Translations under genes and position numbers: made by a program | Notes under the pieces: generated by a model | Told to the model about the DNA's origin: nothing | Databases searched by the model: none | Seen by the model: only the letters and a program-made list of their open reading frames with translations | Shown here: positions 1 through 11,800 of the stretch, piece by piece | Layout: every line of letters starts with the position of its first letter | Numbering within the stretch: position 1 is the stretch's first letter | Assembly: GCA_949358305.1 (NCBI GenBank) | Contig: OX442314.1 | Coordinates: forward strand, 1,395,887 to 1,459,886 | Source: Strigamia acuminata | Taxonomy: Eukaryota; Arthropoda; Chilopoda; Geophilomorpha; Linotaeniidae | DNA length: 64,000 nt | Direction of reading: 5' to 3'

Positions 1-599
1 TACATTAAAGAAAATAAATTACAGAATAAAAACATACACGAAATAAAATCATAATCCACAAAAGTGGGAAAAAACATAAAAATTAAAAATTGGGGATAAA
101 TTTCCCTGCATTGCCCTTTAATTAAATATAAATCAATCTATCGTGCATACGTAAATTAATTACTGCAGCTGAAGTAATTGCATGTACTGTACCTACAATT
201 ATGTCATGAACAAAATAATCTCAAAGGAATTATGATTTATACAATAGTTCAATATTTGAAACTTTTATTATTTTTTATAATGTTTGTGCATTATATAAAG
301 GTTTGTATAGATGTGTTCAAATTTTCTATCCTACAATATTTAAATTTGGTTATGCACATTCACCAAATATTGATAAAAAGGCCCAAAATTCAAGACTAAT
401 AAATTCTTAAATTGGATTAAAGTGTTATTATGTATGTAAAAAATTAAAATTGTGTACGTTAAGTATATCCTGAAGTTGAGAATACAATTCAATTAGAATT
501 CAATTAGCATAAAACTTGCCAATTGCATTAATTATCTAATGACAAAAGATATTTATAATTTTAGTAATTTTAGTCTATTTATTTTTTCATTTCCAATTT
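1..599. other. AT-rich DNA without a recognisable gene
   Basis: Strongly AT-rich sequence with only short open frames. I see no coding signature, terminal repeats or RNA gene. It lies beyond the 3' end of the minus-strand channel gene A. Two isolated copies of the neighbouring 24-bp minisatellite unit occur at its right edge (about 597-650). Confidence 0.6.
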
Positions 600-653
600 A
601 TTTATTATTGTATTTCCTATTCTATTTATTATTGTATTTCCTATTTTAGATAT

Positions 654-1330
654 AACTCCTTGCCAAAAAAATGGCATACTCTATTTTTTGGAACTTTTAA
701 TATTTGAAATTTTTCAGAAAATATTTCTCACAAGTAAAAATGGATTTAGGAGGATTTAAAGGATTGTTAGAGCTATCATTTCTTTAAAAGTTTTTTGAAA
801 AAAATGAATAGTTAAAGAGAAAAATATTAAAAACTCCAAAAAGTGACTATTTAGAATATTTCTCATAACTTGTAAACAGAATGAGATAAAATTAAAAACT
901 AAACAGATTTGAGACCGTCTATATCTCAAGAAACTTTTCTAAATTAGATGTATGGATTTCCAAGGCCCTCAAAAAAAGGCGTAGAGCTATGTAAAGGGGT
1001 AGACAACCACTATTTTTCGAAAAATCGTGGCGAGCACAACTGTTGACGAATCAAGTCATAGCTATAACATGTTATAGTACGACACAATAATGCTTCAATG
1101 CTAAAGTTTCGTTTCGATTCGTCAACATAGTAAATAGTCACTTTTTGGAGTTTTTAATATTTTTCTCTTTAACTATTTATTTTTTTCAAAAAACATTTTA
1201 CGAAATGATAGCTCTAACAATCCTTTAAGTCCTCCTAAAACCATTTTTACTTGTGAGAAATAGTTTCTGTGAAATTTCAAATATTTAAAGTTCCAAAAAA
1301 TAGAGTATGCCATTTTTTTGGCAAGGAGTT
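654..1330. repeat. Palindromic (foldback) element inside a minisatellite
   Basis: The two ends are inverted copies of each other over roughly 200 bases: the left arm starts AACTCCTTGCCAAAAAAATG at 654 and the right arm ends with its complement at 1330. Arms run about 654-855 and 1130-1330. The spacer holds a smaller inverted pair (GTTGACGAATC near 1041 and its complement near 1115). The same 24-bp minisatellite unit is present on both sides, so the element probably inserted into the array. I see no clear target duplication and no coding capacity. Confidence 0.7.
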
Positions 1331-1332
1331 GT

Positions 1333-2232
1333 ATTATTGCATTTCTTATTCTATTTATTATTGCATTTCCTTTATTATTGCATTTCCTATTCTATTTATT
1401 ATTGCATTTCCTTTATTATTGCATTTCCTATTCTATTTATTATTGCATTTCCTATTCTATTTATTATTGCATTTCCTATTCTATTTATTATTGCATTTCC
1501 TATTCTATTTATTATTGCATTTCCTATTCTATTTATTATTGCATTTCCTATTCTATTTATTATTGCATTTCCTATTCTATTTATTATTGCATTTCCTATT
1601 CTATTTATTATTGCATTTCCTATTCTATTTATTATTGCATTTCCTATTCTATTTATTATTGCATTTCCTATTCTATTTATTATTGCATTTCCTATTCTAT
1701 TTATTATTGCATTTCCTATTCTATTTATTATTGCATTTCCTATTCTATTTATTATTGCATTTCCTATTCTATTTATTATTGCATTTCCTATTCTATTTAT
1801 TATTGCATTTCCTATTCTATTTATTATTGCATTTCCTATTCTATTTATTATTGCATTTCCTATTCTATTTATTATTGCATTTCCTATTCTATTTATTATT
1901 GCATTTCCTATTCTATTTATTATTGCATTTCCTATTCTATTTATTATTGCATTTCCTATTCTATTTATTATTGCATTTCCTATTCTATTTATTATTGCAT
2001 TTCCTATTCTATTTATTATTGCATTTCCTATTCTATTTATTATTGCATTTCCTATTCTATTTATTATTGCATTTCCTATTCTATTTATTATTGCATTTCC
2101 TATTCTATTTATTATTGCATTTCCTATTCTATTTATTATTGCATTTCCTATTCTATTTATTATTGCATTTCCTATTCTATTTATTATTGCATTTCCTATT
2201 CTATTTATTATTGCATTTCCTATTCTATTTAA
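1333..2232. repeat. 24-bp minisatellite, about 37 copies
   Basis: A nearly perfect tandem array of a 24-base unit (TATTCTATTTATTATTGCAT plus TTCC). The printed lines repeat exactly every 120 bases. Because 24 is a multiple of three, all three plus-strand frames stay open for about 300 codons; the resulting Leu/Phe/Ile/Tyr-rich peptides are an artefact of the period. The first few units are irregular. Confidence 0.95.
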
Positions 2233-2447
2233 TAATCTTTTTGGTTTTGTGCAAGGTTAATCACCCACCTAAACACTACTCATGGTGAACAAAATAGGAT
2301 AGGATGCTTACTTAGTTTATTGCATTGAAACATTAGTTAATTAAAAGATTTATAGTGTTTTAACACTACAATCAAAGTGCAGGTCTTACACTAAATGTGC
2401 TGTGATTTTATCATGATTTTAAATGGGCAGTACCTTTAAGAGTAAGA

Positions 2448-2826
2448 TTATTTTTTTAAACAATTACTTAGGTTTAAGTAAAGAATTTGCATTATTTCGG
2501 GTATTGCGAATAGAGACAAACCAAGCATCAACCCAAACCCATTTCCCACATCACAAAAAAGAGCATTAAGGCTGTATGATAAAATTTCTTCAAACTTCTC
2601 TATCATGTTATTCATTGCGGTAATGCCAAGTATGTCAGCTATCCATGTTCCAGGCTCTTGAAAATAAAGTTCTGTTGTGACAACGCTTTCTTTGCATGAA
2701 GGTTGGCAATGGCAGACTTCTTTTTTGTTTATATTCATGGAAATGTTAATAAATGTTGCCACAACTTGTTTAGCTTCTGAGGCTGTTGTGCATGGATTGG
2801 TGAGATTGTCATCAGTAAGCGGAACA
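2448..2826 (-). CDS. Gene A exon 11 (numbering with missing exon 1): last exon, TM2 of module 2 and C-terminus
   Basis: Begins after an acceptor reading CACCTAG and ends at a stop. It codes for a cysteine pair of the CHCQPSC type, the approach to the membrane (NNMIEKFEEILSYSLNALF), TM2 with the G-L-S triplet at the pore-filter position, and a very short cytoplasmic tail ending NCLKK. The homologue is gene B exon 12. Confidence 0.85.
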
Positions 2827-5800
2827 CTAGGTGGAAACAAAAATTTAAAAACAGACAAGTTAAACTGTGAATATAATTCGTGACATGAACATAGAAGTGG
2901 AATTAGAAAATCCAGTTGCTTTTACTGTATCTGCAGTCCAAAAGTACAATTGCCTAAATTTACACTTACAAGTTAGTAAATAGTGTTTGTGATCTCACCT
3001 CCTTGGTGTGATGTAGGAGCGTTACGATTACCACACATACCGTATATCTTTGATTTGTAGGCGGGCCTTTAATAGCCCGCGGACCTTATTTAATACGCGG
3101 GGCCGAACTTTTTTTTACAAATAAGGCGCGGGCCTTGTTTAGCGCGTGGGGCCAATTGTTACGTTTCCGAAACGTACCATAATTGTTGTTACGTCTCGAA
3201 AAGTTCCAATTGTAGGCCGAAAATTTTTGAAATGTGCCGAAAAAGGATGATAAATGGAACGTTTTGCATATGTTTCAGTAGAAATTACCGAAACACATGC
3301 AAAACGTTTTATTTATCACACTGTTTTGGTGATTTTTGTCGCAAATTGGCCGATGTTTTTTTCCAATTCGGAATAAACCGCGGGCCTTAAATAGCGCGCG
3401 GACCTCAAATACCACGCGGGTCAAAATATTTTTTTGCAAATAGCGCACGGGTGCACTATTTGCAGATATACAGTAATGATGTAATGAATATAACGGGATT
3501 ATATTATTTTGACACTATTTTCCCTAATTTTGACACTAAAAATCCCTGACTTTTACACTCACTGAGTTTTACACTAAACTTCTGAATACCAACACTATTT
3601 TCCCTTATTTTTGCACTAAAATTTCTGAAAACTAAGGTGACCAAAATTGACCAAAATTGACCAAAATTGACTAAAAATTGGCCGAAATAAACGAAAATTG
3701 GACGAATCGGACGTAAACCGTAAATCGGACGTATACCAGACGATTCGCGTCGCCAAGCGATTTGGACTTGAATCCAAAATGGCGTCAGGTCGCACCTGAT
3801 TTGTTGCGATCAAAATCGCCGACCAAAAAGTACATGCACCAATTACTTTTTGGTCGGCGATTTTGATTGCAACCAATCAGGTGCGACCTGACGCCATTTT
3901 GGATTCAGGTCCAAATCTTTTGGCGACGCGTGTGTCACAAGCATCACATTACATTATGACTTCCCAATTTATGGTGCTTTCTTCGGAAGAGTCTGATACT
4001 GATCCGGATTTCAAAAGCCACAAACTGGCACCCAAACAGCGAAGGAAAGCAGGCCTCGCTTGGGAAAAGAAACAAAGTTTCGATTGTTACGAAGCTGCAG
4101 TTAAATCGCTTAAAGATGAGAAGTCTTGGAAAATGAGAAGAAAGTATTTGTCATCCGAAGGAGAAAAAATTTTTTTACGACTGCAGATTTTCGAATGAAT
4201 GTTCCGCAAAAACGTACTTTTTAGTTACATCTCACAGTGCAAAATGTGATGTTTATATCACTACCAAAATTCATACACACGAAGGACTGGTTGGACCAGT
4301 TCAATGGGGTATTCCGGAAATGACAAAACAAAAACTTCGCGATTTGTATAAAAACGGAGTTACTAAACCAAAATCGATTCTTCGTAAACTTCGAGAGTTT
4401 GGAATAGCAGAACCCAAGACTAAACAGTTGGAAAATTTGTTGACGGTGATTCGTAAGGAAGAAGATGGAGAGACGCTTGTATCGCTAGGACAATTGCAGA
4501 AATGTGTTTCGGATGATTTGATTGTTCCAGAAGACGATGATGAGCCGTTTGTTCTGAAATACGATGTTCATATAAGTGATAATGATAATGAAAGCTATTT
4601 CCGATTCTGTTATACGACCAAGAGATTACAAACGATCAAGGAAAAAGGCAGGCTGTTCGGATTCCAATCGAACATTTCATCCGATTTGTGTCGGTGTTTT
4701 TCAATCGGAAACGGCAGAAGATTTTAAATTTTTTTTTCAAGCATTAGCTATAAAATCATACAAGCCCAAAGCACTCGTTGCTGATTGTGCTGAGGCAATC
4801 ACAAATGCATGTTTGGATGTTTTCGTTAATGAGACATTAAGAATACACTGTTGGGCGCATGTAATCCGAAATGTTGATAAAAAGCTAACAAGTAAGTCTT
4901 ATAACAAACAATGATAGTCGTGCAGAAGTGCGTTCTGACATTGTAGCTTTACAATTAGCCCGCTCTGATTAAGAATTTAACGTTTCCAAGCAGTTATTCG
5001 TGAAGAAATGGAGAGCGGTTGAGTCGGTTTGCACTTTTTTAAATTATTTTGATAATGAATATTTAAATCGTTTTATTGGATGGCATGTTGGTCACTGTCC
5101 TGGCTCTCCGTGTACAAACAATGGTTTGGGATCGATAAATAATACTGTTAAATCCCATTACACTTTTAGAAATCGGCTTCCTCTCCTTCGTTTTTTGGTA
5201 GTTTTAAAAGAAATGGTTCGTAACTGGTCAATTAAGAAAGATCCTAATGCTGTAAACGCAAAATTGTTTGCAACAACATCCATGTTTTTGTTAAATCAAA
5301 TATCAGCAGCGTACCAGTGGAAAAGAGCAAAACCGACCGTAAAAACACGTACAGATGGTGGCAGAATTTTATATTTTATTCAACCACGTGAACAGGCTGT
5401 TTTAGGAGACGTAGATATTAATAAGTATTTGCGGCGGAGTGAATTTAGGAATTGGAGGCGATTTGATACATATTGTCAATCGCTAAAATGCCTGTGGCTT
5501 GTAATAATAGAAAATCAGGAGTGGGAAAAGGGTACTTGCACATGTCCTGTATTTGCTAAAACATACACTTGGGTATAGCGATCATTGAGAAATTATTTGT
5601 TGTACCGCCTGAAGCAAAGACGGTTCCCATTGGGGAAAAAAGAAAGCGGGGTCAACCATCTAAGGCTAAGAAAGCTCTCTTAGTGCAATAATTTAGTGCA
5701 ATATGAATGTAAACTGTATTAAAATCTAATGTAAAAATAATTTTTTAACTGTAAAAAATAAGAAAAATAGTGTGTGTTCTCAATGAAATAGTGTATCAAA

Positions 5801-8800
5801 AAGTGGTGTAAAATTTAGTTTTTTTTAGTGTAAAAATAAGGGAAAATAGTGTCAAAATAAATGGAACCCGAATATAACGCCCTCTAGGGATAACCATTGT
5901 AAAACATTTAGTATGTAACCTTGACATGACAAACTCATCACTCACTAACGTATGAAGTGTAACCTGCTTTCCCTCATCAGTAAAAGCTAGAAGCATTCAA
6001 TCTGGACCCTTTATTAAGCAAATACATAACACTGTGCAAATGGATTAACGAATCCCTTCTACGTAGGTGGAAAACACATGGTCTTGTAAGTTATACCTGC
6101 ATTTGATTGATTCAAGTAGCTTCTTTTTGAAGCAACTGTCTTTGCATTGCTTGTGTTCTTCCATTCCAACACAAGGATTGGATTTTGTTTTCAATGATGT
6201 TTTCTGCATTGAATATTTTTTAATGCGCTAATATTATAGTGAAGCTAATTGTCGTGTTGAACAGGTGCACCAATGAATGGCAGCACACATATTGTAAACA
6301 CCTGGCTAAGGTGTTAAGTCTGTTAAGACAACTGACTTAATAAACAGTTAATTAGGAATTTTTATCCTGTGCACTTCATTGGCTCTAGACACTACACTAA
6401 TGTTGTCGTAAAGCCAAAGAATCATAATTTCAGTTGCAAGAATCATAGGCAAACTACATGCCTCAACTGCGTTTTCTTTAGCCTTAGTTCCTAGACCAGG
6501 GATGGGGAATCTTCGGCATCACATTAGAGGTGAGTTAATTAAATGTTTGATAATTTTTTGTGGCCGTCGATGATGTTATAACTACGTATACAAATGACCC
6601 CTGGCAGAAAAAAATTTTCCCACCCCATCCCTGTCCTAAACAGTGGCAGTTTAGCTTTTGCAATGCCCTCGACAAAATGTTGAAATTATTATTATTCCAA
6701 TGCATAAGAGCGGCGTCACGTTTACGCGTGCATGTAGCGTACACAGGCATGACATCGCGGTATTTGTTCACTTATACTCTGGTTCAACTCAAAAGGTTCT
6801 CCTCCTCCCATTGGCCAAGCCTCATTACTCTTAACTCTAGACCGTATTACTACCACTAGGAGTTTTTATTTTTATTTATTTTTGAGATTATTATGACCAT
6901 TTAAATTGATATAATTTTAATTGTATTTTATTATAAAATGCTATTTCCATTTGGGAAATAAAGTTTTCTGCACATATAAATGTAAAACTCATGTTTGTTC
7001 TGTTTTTGGTTGCTTTGTCTGGAAAGCAAACAATTTTGAAATTTTGGCTGTTACCTAGGCAATCGATTACAATGTCTGTACATTGTAATGCATTTCTGGT
7101 GTTTGGGTCTATTTTTTCGGATCACTACACCACTACACAATCGTTTTGTCAACATAACAATTTGCCTCCCCCAAATTGTTAGGTCATTTTGTTGACGAAA
7201 TAGACCATTTGCTTTTATCGACGAACGTCTTGTCGACGTTTCACTTTGTTCACAAACGTCAAATTGTGTTTCTGGCATCTATTTACATGGGTGATAGTGT
7301 GGAACATGAATTTACACATGTAGGGATGGTTAAAGTGTGTAAATGAATATTTGCATGGCAAAAACCTAACCCAATCTGACCTAAACCAAGTTAACATAAT
7401 CTGACCTGAACCAACCTAATCTAACCTGATTAGAACCAACTTACCCTGACTAAACGTTTACGGTTTTGTGCCAAATATTGCATTTTATGGTAAAAAATTA
7501 TGCTTAGCTAAAAACCTACCGTAGAAGATTAACGCAAATTTCTATATTGCGCGAACACATATTTTTTGTCGGCGTAACCGCGATGTCACGCGTACGCATT
7601 TAGTGTTTGGCGTGCATATGCGTAAGTGCGACGTACCAATGTCGCACTTACGAATGTTGGATCACCACTGGTTGAAGTGGGCAAAAAGATAAAATTCAAA
7701 TTTCTGCAGTTTGTGAATAATACTGTACTTCAAGAAATGAAAATCTGAGGATTGAAACAGCAGTCTGTAGAATGTTTCGTTTACTCGTAAGAATAGAATA
7801 TTTTTCAGCTCCTTCTGGACGAACGTATAACTATAAAAAAAATACAAAAGATGAATCGAACCGTATGCAATCCAAAAAGGTCAAATATACAACTGATCCC
7901 ATAAAGAACTGGATGGAAATAATTAGGGTAACGAGAAGTTTATATAATATTTGTATATGGTACTGATACAAAGATACCATATAGGTTTGGTTTGACTGTG
8001 AGCAAAGCACGACAGAGAAGAATAAGACTGAGCCACATCAACTGTAACTATGTTAAAACTCTTGTAGGATAACATGGAGATTTTGAACACACATTACACA
8101 TAACAGGGAAATTTTGGAATACAGACGTTACTGAGTTACCTGAAATAACCCATCAGTGCAATTGATACACACAGGTCTTTTGATAACGAGGAAAAATGTA
8201 GATGTAGTTCCGGCATATTTCATTTGGTCTGTAATAAAAGACATTTGAACGGATTACTGGCACAATTATTATTCTATTTGGGTATACTTATTTTTATATC
8301 CAAACATGTTCCTGTGTGCATGTAAATACTTTTATCCATGTAGCTTTTCTCACCTTCCAGGTTCAAGAAACCTGATCCCTACAATCGAAAAGCAAACAAT
8401 CAAAATTGTTCTATCGGAGTATTAAAACTGGTAAATGTTTAATTTGAAAGTTAAAACTAAAACAAATTTTGTCATATGTGGAATTGGATACTCTATATAG
8501 TAATAAGTTTAAATTACTATAACTATATATTATATATATGGTAATTATAATTATAAATATATAACTATAATTATAAATATATAATTATAATTATAAATGT
8601 ATAATTATAATTATAAATATATAATTATAATTATAAATATATAATTATAATTATAAATATATAATTATAATTATAAATATACCGTATACCGTAAGTATAA
8701 TTGTAAATAAATAATTAATATAGTTATATAGGAGAGGAAATGATGTCATTTTTGTTTTAAAATTGAAGTAAAACACATTATTTTAATTTTTGAATGCTAG

Positions 8801-11800
8801 CTAGATTCAAGAAAATCCAGTAAAATAAGAAATTTTTTTTATTTTTCTCACAAAAATATCAAATTCTTATTCAACACTAAAGCAACCAGAAAAGAATATT
8901 GTGGTTTTGAGGGGGTTAGACCACATGTGCGCAAATCAATTGCGGTTGACCACTTGTGAACACTTTCGAAAAAGATACGGTAATTATCTCTCTGCAGTCA
9001 CACACCTCGGCAAATTTATTCATTACGGATGTATCCACTTTTGGCTTCTGAGAGTCCCACAATTTTTTTAGCGTCAGTACAATCTTTGAAGTGTTCAATA
9101 AATCAATAAAATGAATAGTGCAATGATCTCCGCCGATTTTGTTAGCAAGTTTTATTCTTAATGAAGTCATCATATGGCTATCTCCACAAGCAATTATATC
9201 GGGCAAGTACAGAGTGCTATTTTCCACAACTGTGACTACCATTTTTGTAGGTTCACTATAGTACAGTTGTACTTTCATCACTGCCAAAATAGTTGCAAGT
9301 ACGGTGCTCACAACTAACACAATTAAATGGGCAAAACGTTCAATGGTAAATTCGTTGCTTGCACTAGTGTTGGTGGTTTGGATTAATATTTTCTCATATA
9401 CTTTCTGTATTCTAGTTGTAATTTTTTTGTTTGATTGAAAAGCACGACGAGAATTTGATGGTCTGATCGCTGCCCAAAGCCGACGAGTTAAAGTTTGTCC
9501 TATTGCCATTAAGGATAACAAAGATAGTCCCAATGAAAATCCCAGATTTCCTCCGAAATCTATTAACAATGCAATTTTGTCATAAGTATACTCTTCAGTC
9601 AGAAGCAGATATGTTTCTTCTGTTTGTAACGCATATAATACGATTTTATTTTTGTCTTTTGGTGGTAATTTCTCTACAGCGATTCTTGTCATGTACATGT
9701 GCTTCGTGCAAGGTTTTAGGCACCCACAATCTAAAGTTGCCACGGTTGTTAGTTCACGTATGTATGCGTTGTTATGAATTTCAAAAACTTTGCTTTTGTT
9801 TTTAAAATCACTGCAATCTGGAATGCTGCTATTATATTCCATGTAGGGTAACCTAAAATTGAGAGTAAAGTCTGTATATTTTAGTCTCTGATTGGTGACC
9901 ACACATGAATTTTTGCTCGTAATAAGTTAATGCTTTTCTTTCCTACAATGTCACAGAATTTGTTCCGACAGCTCATAGGTCTAGTTAAAAACAACCAGTA
10001 AGAGCAACGTTTCTGTTGTATGGTTTTCAGTCCAGAATACTGGTAAATGCCTAACTATGGATGTGTTAGATTATTTCGCTTTTGTGCCTGATGTACGACC
10101 CGCACCCATGTGTATTAGGCCACTTGTATTTTTTTATGTTAAAAAAAATAAAATTGTAAAATTCGAACCCTAAAAAATGTTTCTAATCAAAATAAATAAA
10201 TGAAACTTATAGAACAAATATTGGGCTTTATTTTTTAAAAAAAATGAAATTTTAACTTAAATGGGACAAAAGTTATGACCATTTGATTTGAATTTGGGCT
10301 ACTTGGCACAAGTGTATTTGGCCACCACGCTAATTGCCTCAAGTGAGTTGGGCCGGCAGAAAAAGCTTAGCACCACATTCAAAAAAATCACAAAAAAAAA
10401 GGTTTCTTCAGAAAATCATTGATTATTTGAACAATACATTTCAATACTTTGTTGAATAACCAAAATTTTGTATGTGATTGTGCAGGCAAAGTCAAAACCT
10501 ACATGTGATGGGTTTGGAACACTGAGCAATTGACTTGACTTAATGCTTAGAATCATTTTTTTGCTGAAAAATCCCTGTCAAAGGCAGTTTATCATCTGCA
10601 AATTGAAGCGTAACAATCCTACAACACTTTTTTTATAAGTATATTGGTCCATGATATTCTTAATTTAATGTTGTGGACCGATACACGTACAGGAAACCAT
10701 CCCCAAGCCATCCCAATAGTAAAATGGCTGTAAAAATAAAGCGTAAGTTGCATTTATTTATTTTGATTAGTAACATTTTTAAGGGTTTGAATTTTCGATT
10801 TTATTTCTTTTAACATAAAAAAATACAAGCGGCCCAATACACATGGGTGCGGGTAGTAATTTAATTTTTGGGTTTTAAGAAGAAATAGCATTTAAATTCA
10901 TTTATTTTTATTCAATCAACGAATTATGACCAATTTCTTATAACACAATCCTGTATTAACTCACATTTTTGAGGGCAGGGTTCAAATTTGCGCGAATCAA
11001 ATTTGCGCGACCCGAATTTGCGCGACCCAGTAAAAAAAATCCCAAGTTCGCGCAAATCAAATTTGCGCGATTCAAATTTGCGCGATTCAAATTTGCGCCG
11101 ACCCAAATTTGCGCCGATCCAAATTTGCGCCGACCCAAATTTGCGCCGATCCAAATTTGCGCCGACCCAAATTTGCGCCGATCCAAATTTGCGCCGACCT
11201 AAATTTGCGCCGACCCAAATTTGCGCCAATCACTTCGTCACCCAATCTGAATTTTTTTGGGCATTTTTTCTGTCGTTTTTTTGCCGTTTTATGATGCAGT
11301 TTGGCCGTAGTTTTGAAAGTAGGAAATTGTGGCATTGAAAGTTGTTTGAAGCAGCGATTGAGTTTTTGCAATTGCTTCTTCGATGACAAAACAATTTCCA
11401 TGCATAATAAGTTTAAATGAGCATTTCCATTGTTTCGAATTCGATGCACAAATATTGTATAACTGACGTTTAAAATAAATAAATTGATGGCAAAATTATT
11501 CAATTTGGGTTGAATTCCTTCACCAAGAGATGTGAGTCGATGAAACTATTGCCGATGAACTGAGTGGCGATGAAATGATACGCCAAACAAAAAATGTAAA
11601 ATTAGTCACTTTTTTTCTATATGGCGACGGAAAAATCGGCGACAAAATGATACGACTTCGTTTGTAAGAGTTGTTTTTGTATTTTAGTTTCTTATAAGTA
11701 ATTTAATTAAGTGTTTGCAAGTGTGCCCAATTTTGTAATCTATCAAATGGGTGATATTAAATATTGAACCTTAAAAATTCAAATTTTTTATTTATAAATG

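Larger units (their letters stand above)
3496..5870 (+). mobile_element. Degenerate MULE DNA transposon with 9-bp target duplication
   Basis: Flanked by a 9-base direct repeat AATATAACG (3487-3495 and 5871-5879), the expected target-site duplication length for Mutator-like elements. Both ends carry the inverted word TTATTTTGACACTATTTTCC; further repeats of GTGTAAAA/TTTTACAC type follow inward. The interior codes for a broken MULE transposase. It sits in the same orientation-neutral position in the last intron of gene A. Confidence 0.85.

Noticed and set aside
1269-2288. Three overlapping plus-strand frames of more than 300 codons rich in Leu/Phe/Tyr/Ile
   Set aside because: They are the three translations of a 24-bp minisatellite; the period is a multiple of three so no stop can occur.
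8916-9005. Extension of the gene A junction ORF to a stop at 8916
   Set aside because: The donor GTGTGT at 9005 aligns with the gene B donor and joins in phase to exon 7; the tail after it has no counterpart in B.
10924-11503. RRKFGSAQIWVGANL-type repeat peptides
   Set aside because: Translation of the tandem-repeat terminus; the same peptides appear from the right terminus near 15.1-15.6 kb.
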